This document shows, one piece after another, positions 26,027 to 35,014 of a stretch of DNA of 64,000 nucleotides. The first letter of the stretch is position 1, and each line of letters opens with the position of its first letter. The notes beneath the pieces were generated by a model. It ran no database searches. It saw nothing but the letters and a program-made list of their open reading frames with translations, and was not told where the DNA came from. Source of the stretch: Tenggerimyces flavus. GTDB lineage: Bacteria > Actinomycetota > Actinomycetes > Propionibacteriales > Actinopolymorphaceae. The position numbers and the translations under genes are program-made. Location of the stretch: the NCBI RefSeq assembly GCF_016907715.1, contig NZ_JAFBCM010000001.1, positions 5,704,001-5,768,000 on the forward strand, in the 5' to 3' direction.

Positions 26027-27114
26027 GACGGAGACTTGTCCACGAACGGCGGGCGCTTGACCGTGAACGGCTCCGCCCGGCCGCGCACGTCGATCGTCAC
26101 CGCGTCGTCGAGGCCGATCGGCACGTCCAGCAGGGCGAGGCCGACGCCGCGGCGGAGCGTCGGGGAGAACGTTCCACTGGTCACCGTTCCCACCGGCTCG
26201 CCCACCGCGGAGTGCACAGTCATGCCCGGGCGCGGGATCCCCCGGCCGGACGCCTCCACGCCGAACAGCCGTCGAGCAGGACCGGCCTCGCGCTCGGCGA
26301 GCAGGACCGTACGTCCCCAGAACGCGGGCTTCTTCCACCCCACCGCCCACCCGAGCCGCGCCTGCACCGGCGTCACCTCGAGCGAGATGTCCTGCCCGTG
26401 CAGCGGATAGCCCATCTCGGTCCGCAACGTGTCCCGCGCACCGAGCCCGCACGGCAGCCCACCCGCGTCAGCAACGGCGGCGAGCAAGGCGTCGAACAGC
26501 GGCGCCGCGGACTCCGACGGCACGACGACCTCGTACCCGTGCTCCCCCGTGTAGCCGGTCCGGCACACGGTGACCGGCGCGTCCTTCCACGAGGTGTCGA
26601 CGAACGACATGTACGCGTGCCCGACCGGCAGCCCTACCGACGACAGCACCGCGTCGGCCGACGGCCCCTGCATGGCCAGGATCGCGAACGCCTCGTGCTG
26701 CGAGGTCACCGAGACCTCGTCCGGTGCCGACGAAGCGAGCCGCCGCACGACCTCCGCGGTGTTCGCGGCGTTCGGGATCAGGAACACCTCGTCGCCCGAC
26801 CGCCAATACGCGATCAGGTCGTCCACGATGCCGCCGGAGGCGTCGTCGCAGCACAGCGTGTACTGGGCCTGGCCGGGCCCGATCTTGGCCAGCGAGTTCG
26901 ACAGCGTCGCGTCGATGTACGCGGCCGCACCAGGGCCGGTCACCGAGGCCTTGCCGAGATGGCTGACGTCGAAGACGCCGACCGCCGTACGGACCGCCGT
27001 GTGCTCCTTGACCACGCCGCCACCGGCGTACTCCAGCGGCATCTCCCAGCCACCGAACGGAGCGAACTTCGCGCCCAGGGACTCGTGCCGATCGTGCAGA
27101 GGCGAACGTGTCAT
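26023..27114 (-). CDS. gcvT: Aminomethyltransferase, glycine cleavage T protein
   Basis: Transfers the methylene group of lipoate-bound aminomethyl from GcvH to tetrahydrofolate. The 363-residue protein begins MTRSPLHDRHESLGAKFAPFGGWEMPLEY and has VGVFDVSHLGK, the folate-binding GYTGEHGYEVVVP, and the catalytic Asp region AARDTLR-like GLGARDTLRTEMGYPLHGQDI. The C-terminal barrel carries GTVTSGTFSPTLRRGVGLALLD. It is divergent from pepA with about 105 bp between starts. GcvH and GcvP are not in the window; lipoate needed by the system is made by LipB/LipA encoded at 38-40 kb. Confidence 0.95.
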   Translation of the reverse strand: MTRSPLHDRHESLGAKFAPFGGWEMPLEYAGGGVVKEHTAVRTAVGVFDVSHLGKASVTGPGAAAYIDATLSNSLAKIGPGQAQYTLCCDDASGGIVDDLIAYWRSGDEVFLIPNAANTAEVVRRLASSAPDEVSVTSQHEAFAILAMQGPSADAVLSSVGLPVGHAYMSFVDTSWKDAPVTVCRTGYTGEHGYEVVVPSESAAPLFDALLAAVADAGGLPCGLGARDTLRTEMGYPLHGQDISLEVTPVQARLGWAVGWKKPAFWGRTVLLAEREAGPARRLFGVEASGRGIPRPGMTVHSAVGEPVGTVTSGTFSPTLRRGVGLALLDVPIGLDDAVTIDVRGRAEPFTVKRPPFVDKSPS

Positions 27115-27219
27115 GCGGGAGAACCTATCCCGCTTCCACGACTCGACCGCGTATCCTGCGGCGGAGTCCTCGCAGGTCATCAAACGAAAAGCCACGAAAC
27201 GACAGGAGACGTGCCTTCC

Positions 27220-28734
27220 GTGAGCACGACCAGTCCGACCATCGCAGTCCGCAAGGCCAAGTCGGCGTCGATCAAGACCGATGCCGTGGTCGTTGGCCTC
27301 TCCCCTGGATCGGACGGCGTCACGCTCGCCCGAGGTACCGAGGAGCTCGACAGCGCCTTCGGCGGCAAGCTCGCCGCGACGTTCGCGAGCGTCGGCGCGA
27401 CGGGCAAGGCGGACGAGGTCACGCTGATCCCGTCCGGCGGCGCGGTCTCCGCTCCTGTCGTCGTCGGCGTGGGCCTCGGCTCCGGCTCTCCGACGGAGGA
27501 GCAGGTACGTCGCGCGGCCGGGGCGGCGTTGCGCCGGCTCGCGGGCAAGGCGACCACGGTGGCGTTCGTGCTCAGCTCGGACGAGGAGCCCGGATACGCC
27601 GGGGCGCTCACCGAGGGGACGCTGCTCGGCGCGTACGCCTTCGACCAGTTCCGGTCCCAGAACGGCACCAAGCCGACGAAGATCCAGACAGTGACGTTCG
27701 TCACGGACAAGGCGCCGGACAAGGCGGTCAAGGCCGCCGTCGCCCGCGCCGAGGCGATCGCGCGGGCGGTCAACCTGACCCGCGACTGGATCAACCGGCC
27801 GGCGTCCGACCTGCACCCGGTGGAGTTCGCTGCCGACGCGAAGGCCGCGGCGAAGCAGTACGGCCTGGAGTTCGAGGTCCTGGACGAGAAGGCGCTCACC
27901 AAGGGTGGGTATGGCGGCATCATGGGCGTCGGCATCGGCTCGACGAACCCGCCGCGGCTCGTGCGGCTGGCGTACCGGTCGTCGAAGGCGAAGCGGCACC
28001 TCGCGCTGGTCGGTAAGGGCATCACGTTCGACTCGGGCGGCCTGTCGCTGAAGCCGCCGGACGCGATGCCCGGCATGAAGTCGGACATGAGCGGCGCCGC
28101 CGCCGTCCTCGCGACCGTGACCGCGGTCGCCGAGCTGGGCCTGCCGGTGAACGTGACGGCGTGGGCGCCGATGGCCGAGAACATGCCGTCCGGCACCGCG
28201 ACCCGTCCGTCCGACGTGCTGAACATGTACGGCGGCAAGACCGTCGAGGTCCTGAACACCGACGCCGAGGGCCGGCTCGTGCTGGCCGACGCGATGGTGC
28301 GGGCGGGCGAGGAACGGCCGGACATCCTGGTCGACGTGGCGACGCTCACCGGCGCCTGCGTGGTGGCGCTCGGGCACAAGACGTACGCGATCATCACCCA
28401 CGACACCGACTTCCAGCAGCACGTGCAGCAGACCGCGGCGCGCGTCGGCGAGAACGCCTGGCCGCTGCCGATCCCCGAGGGCAGCCGCGAGCGGCTCGAC
28501 TCGAAGGTCGCGGACCTGGCCAACGTCGCCTCGGACCGCGCCGGCGGCGCCCTGGTCGCGGCGGCGTTCCTGGCCGAGTTCCTGCCCGAAGGCGTGCGCT
28601 GGGCCCACCTCGACATCGCCGGCACGGCGTTCAACGACGGCGGCCCGTTCGGCTACACCCCGAAGGGCGCGACCGGCAGCAGCGTACGGACGCTGATCGG
28701 CCTGGCCGAAGACGCGGCGGCCGGCGACCTCTAG
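27220..28734 (+). CDS. pepA: Leucyl aminopeptidase (M17)
   Basis: Cytosolic two-metal exopeptidase removing N-terminal residues. The C-terminal catalytic domain shows KGITFDSGGLSLKP, MKSDMSGAAAV, and the family signature NTDAEGRLVLADA with metal ligands Asp and Glu. The N-terminal macro-like domain covers about residues 1-170. GTG 27220 gives VSTTSPTIAVRKA and 504 residues, the normal length; GTG 27211 is possible but too close to the AGGAG site. The last 45-60 bp of the gene are duplicated at 30071-30130 beyond an IS element. The pepA-lpd-sucB order is also seen in Streptomyces. Confidence 0.96.
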   Translation: MSTTSPTIAVRKAKSASIKTDAVVVGLSPGSDGVTLARGTEELDSAFGGKLAATFASVGATGKADEVTLIPSGGAVSAPVVVGVGLGSGSPTEEQVRRAAGAALRRLAGKATTVAFVLSSDEEPGYAGALTEGTLLGAYAFDQFRSQNGTKPTKIQTVTFVTDKAPDKAVKAAVARAEAIARAVNLTRDWINRPASDLHPVEFAADAKAAAKQYGLEFEVLDEKALTKGGYGGIMGVGIGSTNPPRLVRLAYRSSKAKRHLALVGKGITFDSGGLSLKPPDAMPGMKSDMSGAAAVLATVTAVAELGLPVNVTAWAPMAENMPSGTATRPSDVLNMYGGKTVEVLNTDAEGRLVLADAMVRAGEERPDILVDVATLTGACVVALGHKTYAIITHDTDFQQHVQQTAARVGENAWPLPIPEGSRERLDSKVADLANVASDRAGGALVAAAFLAEFLPEGVRWAHLDIAGTAFNDGGPFGYTPKGATGSSVRTLIGLAEDAAAGDL

Positions 28735-28746
28735 CCTCGGGGTCGC

Positions 28747-28869
28747 CTTACGCGGCCAGTGGCCCCATTACCCGGCGTCCACCCCACGTAAAGGGGCCGC
28801 TGATCATGTTTACATGATCATTGGCCCCAGGGCAGGGCGGGCGGGGCCGGTCGAACCCACCGCCGGACG
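28747..28869 (+). repeat. Dispersed palindromic repeat, copy B
   Basis: Copy of the repeat at 19259-19375, in opposite orientation. It has GGCGTCCACCCCACGTAAAGG, then the palindrome GGGGCCGCTGATCATG-TTTA-complement (28795-28828; the left arm reads GC where the right arm requires AA) and finally the complement of CGTCCGGCGGTGGGTTCGAC at 28848-28869. It starts 13 bp after pepA and ends 11 bp before the IS982-like element. Confidence 0.85.
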
Positions 28870-28880
28870 ACAGATCGAGG

Positions 28881-29926
28881 CTAGATGATCGATTCCAAGG
28901 GGTGTGGTTCGGCGTGGTGAGTGTTGGCTGAGGTGGAGGGTGTCCAGGATCGGCGTTGCTTACCCGACGCCGATCTCGTGGAGACCTTCGTGGACGCTGA
29001 CCTGGACACCCTCGCGACAGCACTGTACGTGCGGACCGATGATTGGTTGAAGTCGGCGCCGGAACGAGCGCCATGGCGTCCTGCGGTGGGGATCGTTCCG
29101 AAGATCAGTGACGCTGAACTGGTCACCTTGGCGGTGATGCAGGCACTGCTCGGACACACCAGCGAGGCGCGCTGGTTGCGCTATGCCCGGAGCCACCTGC
29201 GGGCGTTGTTCCCGTATCTGCCCAAGCAGCCCGGTTACAACAAGCGGCTGCGGCGGTTGGGCTCGACGATCGGTTGGTTGGTCGGGGTGCTGGCCCGCGA
29301 CACCACGATGTGGACCGACGATGTGTGGGTGGTCGACTCGACTCCGGTCGAGTGCGGTCGATCACGCGAGACCGCGCGTCGTTCCGATCTGGCCGGTTGG
29401 GCTGAGTACGGCTACTGCGCCAGCCACTCCCGCTTCTTTTGGGGACTGCGGCTGCATCTGCTGTGCACCCTGCACGGGCTACCGGTCGGGTTCGCCCTGA
29501 CCGGAGCGAAGGCCGACGAACGTCAGATCCTGCTCGGCGTCCTCCACGCCGACCCCGACCTGACCACCGGGAGGGTCGGGCAGATCGTGATCGCGGACAA
29601 GAACTACTACGGCCGCGAGTTCGAGACCGCCCTGGCCGACGCCGGCCTCCACCTGCTCCGCCCGACCCGCAAAGGCGAAACCCCACGGGCAGGCGCCGAG
29701 TTCTTCCAACCGCTACGACAAGTCATCGAGTCGATCAACGACACCTTCAAAGGCCAACTCGACCTCGAACACCACGGCGGCCACACCCCCGCAGGCGTCT
29801 GGGTCCGCGTCCTCCAACGCGTCCTGGCCATGACTACCGCGATCTGGCACAACGATCACACCAGCCAACCGATCAAGCGATCACTCCTGGCCTACGACCA
29901 CTAACCCCTTGGAATCGATCATCTAG
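28881..29926 (+). mobile_element. IS982-like insertion sequence with 23-bp perfect terminal repeats
   Basis: Identical inverted ends CTAGATGATCGATTCCAAGG(GGT) at 28881-28903 and 29904-29926 bracket one transposase gene. The outermost CTAG on both sides is palindromic and may be a 4-bp target duplication rather than part of the element. The transposase and both ends are intact, so insertion is probably recent. It sits between repeat copy B and the stop codon of a CdiI-like gene remnant. Confidence 0.92.
28921..29904 (+). CDS. IS982-family transposase
   Basis: DDE transposase of 327 residues. The family's landmarks are visible: ALYVRTDDWL, PKISDAELVTLAVMQALLG, SEARWLRYARSHLRALFPYLPKQPGYNKRLRRL, the first catalytic Asp in VWVVDSTPVECGRSRE, SHSRFFWGLRLHLLC, the second in IVIADKNYYG, and the Glu region RQVIESINDTFKGQLDLEHHGG. 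The stop codon TAA runs into the right terminal repeat. The reading frame has no interruption, so the enzyme may be active. Confidence 0.94.
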   Translation: MLAEVEGVQDRRCLPDADLVETFVDADLDTLATALYVRTDDWLKSAPERAPWRPAVGIVPKISDAELVTLAVMQALLGHTSEARWLRYARSHLRALFPYLPKQPGYNKRLRRLGSTIGWLVGVLARDTTMWTDDVWVVDSTPVECGRSRETARRSDLAGWAEYGYCASHSRFFWGLRLHLLCTLHGLPVGFALTGAKADERQILLGVLHADPDLTTGRVGQIVIADKNYYGREFETALADAGLHLLRPTRKGETPRAGAEFFQPLRQVIESINDTFKGQLDLEHHGGHTPAGVWVRVLQRVLAMTTAIWHNDHTSQPIKRSLLAYDH

Positions 29927-30078
29927 GTGCGAATGGCTGCCCAGCGGGTGGCCTGGTCGGGGTGCTCGGCCCAGTAGGTGTCGGGCACCCTTCGCACCGC
30001 GGCCATCAGGTCGCCGGGATAGAGGTCCCCCTCGGCCCGTGGATCCGCGGCCAGCACGTCCAGCGCGAGCGGCAGCAG
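29923..30078 (-). pseudogene. 3' remnant of a CdiI-type (contact-dependent inhibition) immunity gene
   Basis: A 51-residue open end reading LLPLALDVLAADPRAEGD, then LYPGDLMAAVRRVPDTYW, matches the C-terminal part of proteins annotated as contact-dependent growth inhibition immunity proteins (PLAL-rL--DPlaeGDFYPGDLL-aVLrV--efW). Its N-terminal half is missing: at 30071-30080 the sequence switches to a copy of the pepA 3' end. Its TAG stop lies within the terminal CTAG of the IS. No toxin gene remains in the window. Assignment by recall of the family pattern only. Confidence 0.55.
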
Positions 30079-30130
30079 CGTCTGCACGCTGATCGGCCTG
30101 GCCGAAGACGCAGCGGCCGGCGACCTCTAG
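30071..30130 (+). repeat. Duplicate of the pepA 3' end
   Basis: Sixty bases match 28675-28734, the last codons of pepA, with about four mismatches; the final 45 bp (30086-30130 against 28690-28734) differ at one base and include the TAG stop. The copy has no upstream gene. Together with the original it brackets copy B, the IS and the CdiI remnant, as attachment-site repeats bracket an integrated element. Confidence 0.85.
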
Positions 30131-30171
30131 TCGCGACCCGCTCGTCGAAGCGACCCCACCCCTCCGACCCA

Positions 30172-30251
30172 CCTGAACGCCCAAACTGTGGGGTTCTGGT
30201 AGCGACACGCCGGCGTGTCGCTACCAGAACCCCACAGTTTGGGCGTTCAGG
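30172..30251. repeat. 80-bp perfect palindrome
   Basis: Two 40-bp arms without spacer, centred at 30211/30212, with the arm reading CCTGAACGCCCAAACTGTGG (30172-30191) then GGTTCTGGTAGCGACACGCC. No mismatch was found. It is followed by two tandem copies of GTTCAGGACGGATGCG (30245-30276 region). It lies downstream of the minus-strand gene at 30277, so as RNA it would form a very long terminator-like hairpin, or as DNA a cruciform. Confidence 0.9.
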
Positions 30252-30276
30252 ACGGATGCGTTCAGGACGGATGCGG

Positions 30277-30624
30277 TCAGTTCATCGGGTCGGTGCGGGC
30301 CTTCTCGGCCGCTTTCTTGCGCGCGTTCCAGTCCCGCATGCGCTGCGGGTAGCCCACCACCTGGGCGTCGTAGCTCGGCACGCCGAGCTTGTTCGCGAAC
30401 GCGTGCGCCGCGGCCGCGTTGGGGACGCGGCGGCGGGTCCACTCGCCGTCGTTCGCGACCAACAACAACGTGGTCTGGGTCACAGCCGTCGGAGGCTCCA
30501 CGAAGCCCTCGACGCCCATGCGCTCACGGGCGAACCGCTCCAGGTGCGCGAAGTCCTCGCTCGCCTTGGGGCGAGTGCTGGACGGCCCACCTGACTTCGA
30601 CCGCCGCCGGAACCATCGCAACAT
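30277..30624 (-). CDS. Conserved actinobacterial hypothetical protein next to lpd
   Basis: The 115-residue protein begins MLRWFRRRSKSGGPSS, then ERFARERMGVEGFVEPPTAVTQTTLLLVANDGEWTRRRVP and GVPSYDAQVVGYPQRMRDW. Proteins with this pattern occur next to dihydrolipoamide dehydrogenase genes in streptomycetes and relatives. No catalytic motif or membrane segment is visible, and the function is unknown. It is divergent from lpd, about 177 bp apart. Confidence 0.75.
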   Translation of the reverse strand: MLRWFRRRSKSGGPSSTRPKASEDFAHLERFARERMGVEGFVEPPTAVTQTTLLLVANDGEWTRRRVPNAAAAHAFANKLGVPSYDAQVVGYPQRMRDWNARKKAAEKARTDPMN

Positions 30625-30801
30625 GGTCAGCCAACCTCCTGGTCACGCAACGTCCCAAGTGTCGCCCAGGTTCCACCCCTCGCGCACCCCGACACTGCGA
30701 CTCGCGAGAACGCACGACCCTTTGGCGCGCCGAGCCGCCCGCGTGGAAGGATGACAGCGCTGACCAGTACATCCACTGACCCACTCGGCACGGAGGAACC
30801 C

Positions 30802-32193
30802 GTGGCGGACAACGCCGGTAGCTCGTTCGACCTCGTGATCCTGGGCGGGGGCAGCGGCGGCTACGCCTGTGCCCTCCGCGCCGCTGAGCTCGGCCTGAAG
30901 GTCGCGCTCGTGGAGAAGGACAAGCTCGGCGGTACGTGTCTGCACCGCGGCTGCATCCCGACCAAGGCCCTGCTGCACGCCGGCGAGGTCGCCGACGCCG
31001 CGAAGGAGGCCGGCGAGTTCGGCGTCCGCGCGACGTTCGACGGCGTCGACCTGGCGGGCGTCAACAAGTACAAGGACGGCGTCGTCGGCCGGCTCTTCAA
31101 GGGCCTCACCGGCCTGCTGACCGGCAACAAGAACATCACGATCGTCGAGGGCGCCGGCCGGCTCGTCGCCAAGAACGCGGTCGAGGTCGACGGCACGCGG
31201 TACGAGGGCAAGCACGTCGTGCTGGCCTCCGGCTCGTTCTCCAAGAGCCTGCCCGGCCTCGAGGTCGACGGCGAACGCGTCATCACCAGCGAGCACGCGC
31301 TCAACCTCACCGAGCTGCCGAAGTCCGCGATCGTCCTCGGCGGCGGCGTGATCGGCGTGGAGTTCGCGAGCGCCTGGCGCTCGTTCGGGGTCGAGGTCAC
31401 GATCATCGAGGCGCTCCCCCGGCTGCTCGCCGTCGAGGACGCCGACAGCTCCAAGCAGGTCGAGCGCACGTTCCGCAAGCGCGGCATCGCCTTCAAGGTC
31501 GGCACCCCGTTCAAGACCGTCGAACGCTCCGACACCGGCGTGCGCGTGACCGTCGAGGGAGGCGAGACGTTCGACGCCGACGTGCTCCTCGTCGCCGTGG
31601 GGCGCGGCCCGACGACCGCCGACCTCGGGTACGAGGAGCAGGGCGTCACAATGGACCGCGGCTTCGTCCCGGTCGACGAGCGCCTGCGGACGAACGTGGC
31701 CGGCATCTACGCGGTCGGCGACATCGTGCCCGGCCTGCAGCTCGCCCACCGCGGCTTCCAGCAAGGCATCTTCGTGGCCGAGGACGTCGCGGGGCTCGAC
31801 CCCGCGCCGTTCGACGACACCGGCATCCCGCGGATCACGTACTGCGAGCCGGAGGTCGCCTCCGTCGGGCTGTCCGAGGACGCCGCGAAGGAGAAGTTTG
31901 GCGCCGACGCCGTCACGACGTACAACTACAACCTGGGGGGCAACGGCAAGAGCCAGATCCTTCGTACGCAGGGCTTCATCAAGCTCGTGCGGCAGAAGGA
32001 CGGTCCGGTTGTGGGCGTCCACATGGTGGGCAGCCGCGTATCGGAGCTCATCGCCGAGGCTCAACTGATCTACAACTGGGAAGCCTTCCCCGAGGAAGTC
32101 GCCCAGCTGGTCCACCCGCACCCGACGCAGAGCGAGGCCCTGGGCGAAGCCCACCTCGCGCTCGCCGGCAAGCCACTGCACGCGCACAGCTGA
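30802..32193 (+). CDS. lpd: Dihydrolipoamide dehydrogenase (E3)
   Basis: Flavoprotein that reoxidises dihydrolipoamide of 2-oxoacid dehydrogenases and the glycine cleavage system, reducing NAD+. The FAD site [21 protein letters not shown] is followed by the redox disulfide [12 protein letters not shown] (Cys46 and Cys51), the NAD site [13 protein letters not shown], the second FAD motif [20 protein letters not shown] and the catalytic His in [16 protein letters not shown] 30802 is chosen because CGGAGG lies 5-6 nt upstream and the product then has 463 residues; the frame is open 17 codons earlier. It lies 20 bp before sucB. Confidence 0.96.
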   Translation: MADNAGSSFDLVILGGGSGGYACALRAAELGLKVALVEKDKLGGTCLHRGCIPTKALLHAGEVADAAKEAGEFGVRATFDGVDLAGVNKYKDGVVGRLFKGLTGLLTGNKNITIVEGAGRLVAKNAVEVDGTRYEGKHVVLASGSFSKSLPGLEVDGERVITSEHALNLTELPKSAIVLGGGVIGVEFASAWRSFGVEVTIIEALPRLLAVEDADSSKQVERTFRKRGIAFKVGTPFKTVERSDTGVRVTVEGGETFDADVLLVAVGRGPTTADLGYEEQGVTMDRGFVPVDERLRTNVAGIYAVGDIVPGLQLAHRGFQQGIFVAEDVAGLDPAPFDDTGIPRITYCEPEVASVGLSEDAAKEKFGADAVTTYNYNLGGNGKSQILRTQGFIKLVRQKDGPVVGVHMVGSRVSELIAEAQLIYNWEAFPEEVAQLVHPHPTQSEALGEAHLALAGKPLHAHS

Positions 32194-32213
32194 CAACAGG
32201 AGAAGGAGCAAGG

Positions 32214-34109
32214 ATGCCGGTCTCCGTCACCCTCCCCGCGCTCGGGGAGAGCGTCACCGAGGGAACCGTGACGCGGTGGCTCAAGCAGGTGGGCGACACC
32301 GTCCAGACCGACGAGCCGCTGCTCGAGGTCTCCACGGACAAGGTCGACACCGAGATTCCCGCGCCGACCTCCGGCGTGCTGCTGCAGATCACGGTCGGCG
32401 AGGACGAGACGGTGGCGGTCGGCGCCGAGCTCGGCGTGATCGGCGACCAGGGCGAGGACTCCGGGTCCGCGGGCGGCGGCGAGGCCGCGCCGGCGGAGCA
32501 GGAGCCGCAGGCCGAGGCAGCGCCCGCCCAGGAGCAGGCCGCGCCGGTCGAGGCCCAGCCGCAGGAGCAGGAGGTCGCCCGCGACGAGCAGGCGGCGTCC
32601 GACCAACAGGCGATGGCGGCCGAGCCCGAGCAGCCGCAGGCCCAGGCCGAGCCCCAGCAGCCCCAGCAGCAGGAGCAGCCCGCGCCCTCCGGCGAAGGCG
32701 GCGGCGCCGAGACCTCCGTGACGCTGCCGGCCCTCGGCGAGAGCGTCACCGAGGGAACGGTGACCCGCTGGCTCAAGCAGATCGGCGACACCGTCCAGAC
32801 CGACGAGCCGCTGCTCGAGGTCTCCACGGACAAGGTCGACACCGAGATCCCGGCACCGGCGTCCGGCACGCTGCTCCGGATCACGGTCGGCGAGGACGAG
32901 ACCGTCGCGGTCGGCGCCGAGCTCGGCGTGATCGGCAGCGACCAGGCCGCCGCACCCAAGCACGCGTCCGCCGAGCCCGAGGCCCCGGCGGCGCCCGAGC
33001 AGCAGCAGGCCCAGCAGCCGCAGGCCGAGCCCGTACGCACGCCCGAGCCCCCGGCACCGCCCGCGGAGACCCCGGCGGCCCAGGCACCGGCCATCCAGCC
33101 GCCCGCGGCCGAGGAAGCCCCGAAGCCGGCCCAGCCGGCCGACGCGGCACCGCCGAACGGCGATGGCGCGAGCCAGTACGTGACCCCGCTGGTCCGCAAG
33201 CTCGCCAACGAGCACGACATCGACCTCAGCACGATCACCGGCACCGGTGTCGGTGGCCGGATCCGCAAGCAGGACGTCCTGGCCGCGGCCGAGGCGAAGA
33301 AGGCCGCCGCGGCGGCACCTGCCCCGGCAGCACAGGCCGCTCCCGCGGCGAGCGCGGCTCCGGCCGCCTCCGCCGACGCGGAGAACCTGCGCGGCACCAC
33401 GCAGAAGCTCACCCGGATGCGCAAGATCATCGCGCAGCGCCTGGTCGAGTCGATGCAGGTCTCCGCGCAGCTCACCACCGTGGTCGAGGTCGACGTCACC
33501 CAGATCGCCCGGCTCCGCAACAAGGTGAAGAACGACTTCCAGAAGCAGAACGGCGTCAAGCTGTCGTTCCTGCCGTTCTTCGCCAAGGCGGCGATCGAGG
33601 CGCTGAAGGTGCACCCGAAGCTGAACGCCTCGATGGACGTCGAGAAGGGCGAGGTCACCTACCACGACGCCGAGCACCTCGTGGTCGCCGTCGACACCGA
33701 GCGCGGGCTGCTGGTGCCGGTCGTGCACAACGCGGGCGACCTCAACATCGTCGGCCTGACGAAGAAGATCGCCGACCTGGCCGAGCGGGCGCGCACCAAC
33801 AAGCTCGTTCCGGACGAGCTGGCGGGCGGCACGTTCACGCTCACCAACACCGGCAGCAGGGGTGCCCTGTTCGACACCCCGATCTTCTTCCAGCCGCAGG
33901 TCGCGATCCTCGGCACCGGCTCGGTCGTGAAGCGCGCGGTCGTGATCGACGACGAGGACCTCGGCGAGACGATCGCGGTGCGGCACATGATGTACCTCGC
34001 GCTGAGCTACGACCACCGCCTGGTGGACGGCGCCGACGCGGCCCGCTTCCTCGGCACGATCAAGGAGCGGCTCGAGGACGGCAAGTTCGAAGCGGAGTTC
34101 GGCCTCTAG
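32214..34109 (+). CDS. sucB: 2-oxoglutarate dehydrogenase E2 (dihydrolipoamide acyltransferase)
   Basis: E2 core of a 2-oxoacid dehydrogenase. The 631-residue protein has two nearly identical lipoyl domains (residues about 1-78 and 164-243) with the lipoylated Lys in STDKVDTE at 43 and 207, long Ala/Pro/Gln/Glu-rich linkers, a peripheral subunit-binding domain (about 322-360, [23 protein letters not shown]), and the acyltransferase domain with [16 protein letters not shown] near 598. AAGGAG precedes the ATG at 32214. The double-lipoyl form is typical of actinobacterial SucB, which serves both the pyruvate and 2-oxoglutarate complexes. Lipoylation is by LipB/LipA encoded at 38-40 kb. Confidence 0.95.
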   Translation: MPVSVTLPALGESVTEGTVTRWLKQVGDTVQTDEPLLEVSTDKVDTEIPAPTSGVLLQITVGEDETVAVGAELGVIGDQGEDSGSAGGGEAAPAEQEPQAEAAPAQEQAAPVEAQPQEQEVARDEQAASDQQAMAAEPEQPQAQAEPQQPQQQEQPAPSGEGGGAETSVTLPALGESVTEGTVTRWLKQIGDTVQTDEPLLEVSTDKVDTEIPAPASGTLLRITVGEDETVAVGAELGVIGSDQAAAPKHASAEPEAPAAPEQQQAQQPQAEPVRTPEPPAPPAETPAAQAPAIQPPAAEEAPKPAQPADAAPPNGDGASQYVTPLVRKLANEHDIDLSTITGTGVGGRIRKQDVLAAAEAKKAAAAAPAPAAQAAPAASAAPAASADAENLRGTTQKLTRMRKIIAQRLVESMQVSAQLTTVVEVDVTQIARLRNKVKNDFQKQNGVKLSFLPFFAKAAIEALKVHPKLNASMDVEKGEVTYHDAEHLVVAVDTERGLLVPVVHNAGDLNIVGLTKKIADLAERARTNKLVPDELAGGTFTLTNTGSRGALFDTPIFFQPQVAILGTGSVVKRAVVIDDEDLGETIAVRHMMYLALSYDHRLVDGADAARFLGTIKERLEDGKFEAEFGL

Positions 34110-34116
34110 GCCGGCC

Positions 34117-35007
34117 GTGCGCTACGTCATCTCGGGGGCATCCGGCTACCTCGGCCGGATGCTCCGCTCCGACCTGGCTCGGTCGGGTCACGACGTGACC
34201 CGGCTGGTACGGGTGCCGCCGCGCTCCCCCGACGAGTCGCGCTGGGACCCGTCGGCCGGAGTCGTCGACCGGGACGTGCTCGCGGCCGCGGATGTCGTCG
34301 TCAACCTGTCCGGCGCGAACATCGGGCGGCCCTGGACGCCCCCGTACAAGCGGGTGCTGATGTCCAGCCGCGTCGACACGACCGGCACGCTGGCCCGGGC
34401 GCTCGCCGCGTTGCCGACGCCGCCGCTGTTCGTGTCGCAGAGCGCGGTGGGCTACTACGGCGACGCGGGCGACCGCGAGCTGGAGGAGTCGTCGCCTGCC
34501 GGGTCGACGTACGCGGCGGAGATGGCGCGTGCCTGGGAGGACGCGACGTCGCCCGCCACCGAGGCCGGGGTCCGCGTGATCCTGCTCCGTACGGGCGTCG
34601 TCCTGGAGGCCGAGTCGACCGCGTTTCGCCTGATGGCGTTGCCGTTCCGCCTCGGTCTGGGCGGACGGTTCGGGTCGGGTGAGCAGTACTTCGGCACGAT
34701 CGGCCTGGCCGACTGGCTGGGTGCCGTGCGGTTCCTCGTCGACCTTCCGAACGCGGCCGGCGCGTACAACCTCACGCTGCCGGTGCCGCCGACCAACGCC
34801 GAGGTCACGGCCGCGTTCGGTGCGCTACTGCGCCGGCCGACGTTCCTGACCGTGCCGGGTGGTCTCGTACGCCTCGGCGTCGGCGACCTGGCCGACGAGC
34901 TCCTGGGCAGCCGCCGGATCGTGCCGCGGCGCCTGCTCGACGCGGGCTACGAGTTCAGCGCGCCGAACATCACCGCGGCGATCGCCGCGGCCCTCGCCAA
35001 GCGCTGA
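34117..35007 (+). CDS. TIGR01777-type SDR epimerase (SDR39U1-like)
   Basis: Extended short-chain dehydrogenase-like protein of unknown reaction. The NAD(P) site is VISGASGYLGRML at the N-terminus; later features are VVNLSGANIGRPWTPPYKRVLMSSRVDTT, QSAVGYYGD (replacing the usual Tyr-Lys region), RTGVVLE and LGGRFGSGEQYFGTIGLADWLGAVRFLV, all typical of the family. GTG 34117 follows sucB by 7 bp, so it is probably co-transcribed. Family length is about 300; this has 296 residues. Confidence 0.9.
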   Translation: MRYVISGASGYLGRMLRSDLARSGHDVTRLVRVPPRSPDESRWDPSAGVVDRDVLAAADVVVNLSGANIGRPWTPPYKRVLMSSRVDTTGTLARALAALPTPPLFVSQSAVGYYGDAGDRELEESSPAGSTYAAEMARAWEDATSPATEAGVRVILLRTGVVLEAESTAFRLMALPFRLGLGGRFGSGEQYFGTIGLADWLGAVRFLVDLPNAAGAYNLTLPVPPTNAEVTAAFGALLRRPTFLTVPGGLVRLGVGDLADELLGSRRIVPRRLLDAGYEFSAPNITAAIAAALAKR

Positions 35008-35014
35008 GCGCGCG

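Noticed and set aside
28885-29922. IS5-family assignment based on the CTAG target duplication
   Set aside because: CTAG duplication fits IS5-type targets, but the transposase sequence (PKISDAELV, VDSTPVECGRSRE, ADKNYYG) follows the IS982 pattern, so IS982-like is preferred.
30936-32213. Upstream extension of the sucB frame through lpd
   Set aside because: The frame overlaps lpd in another register and translates to Arg-rich nonsense; the lipoyl domain begins exactly at ATG 32214 behind a ribosome site.
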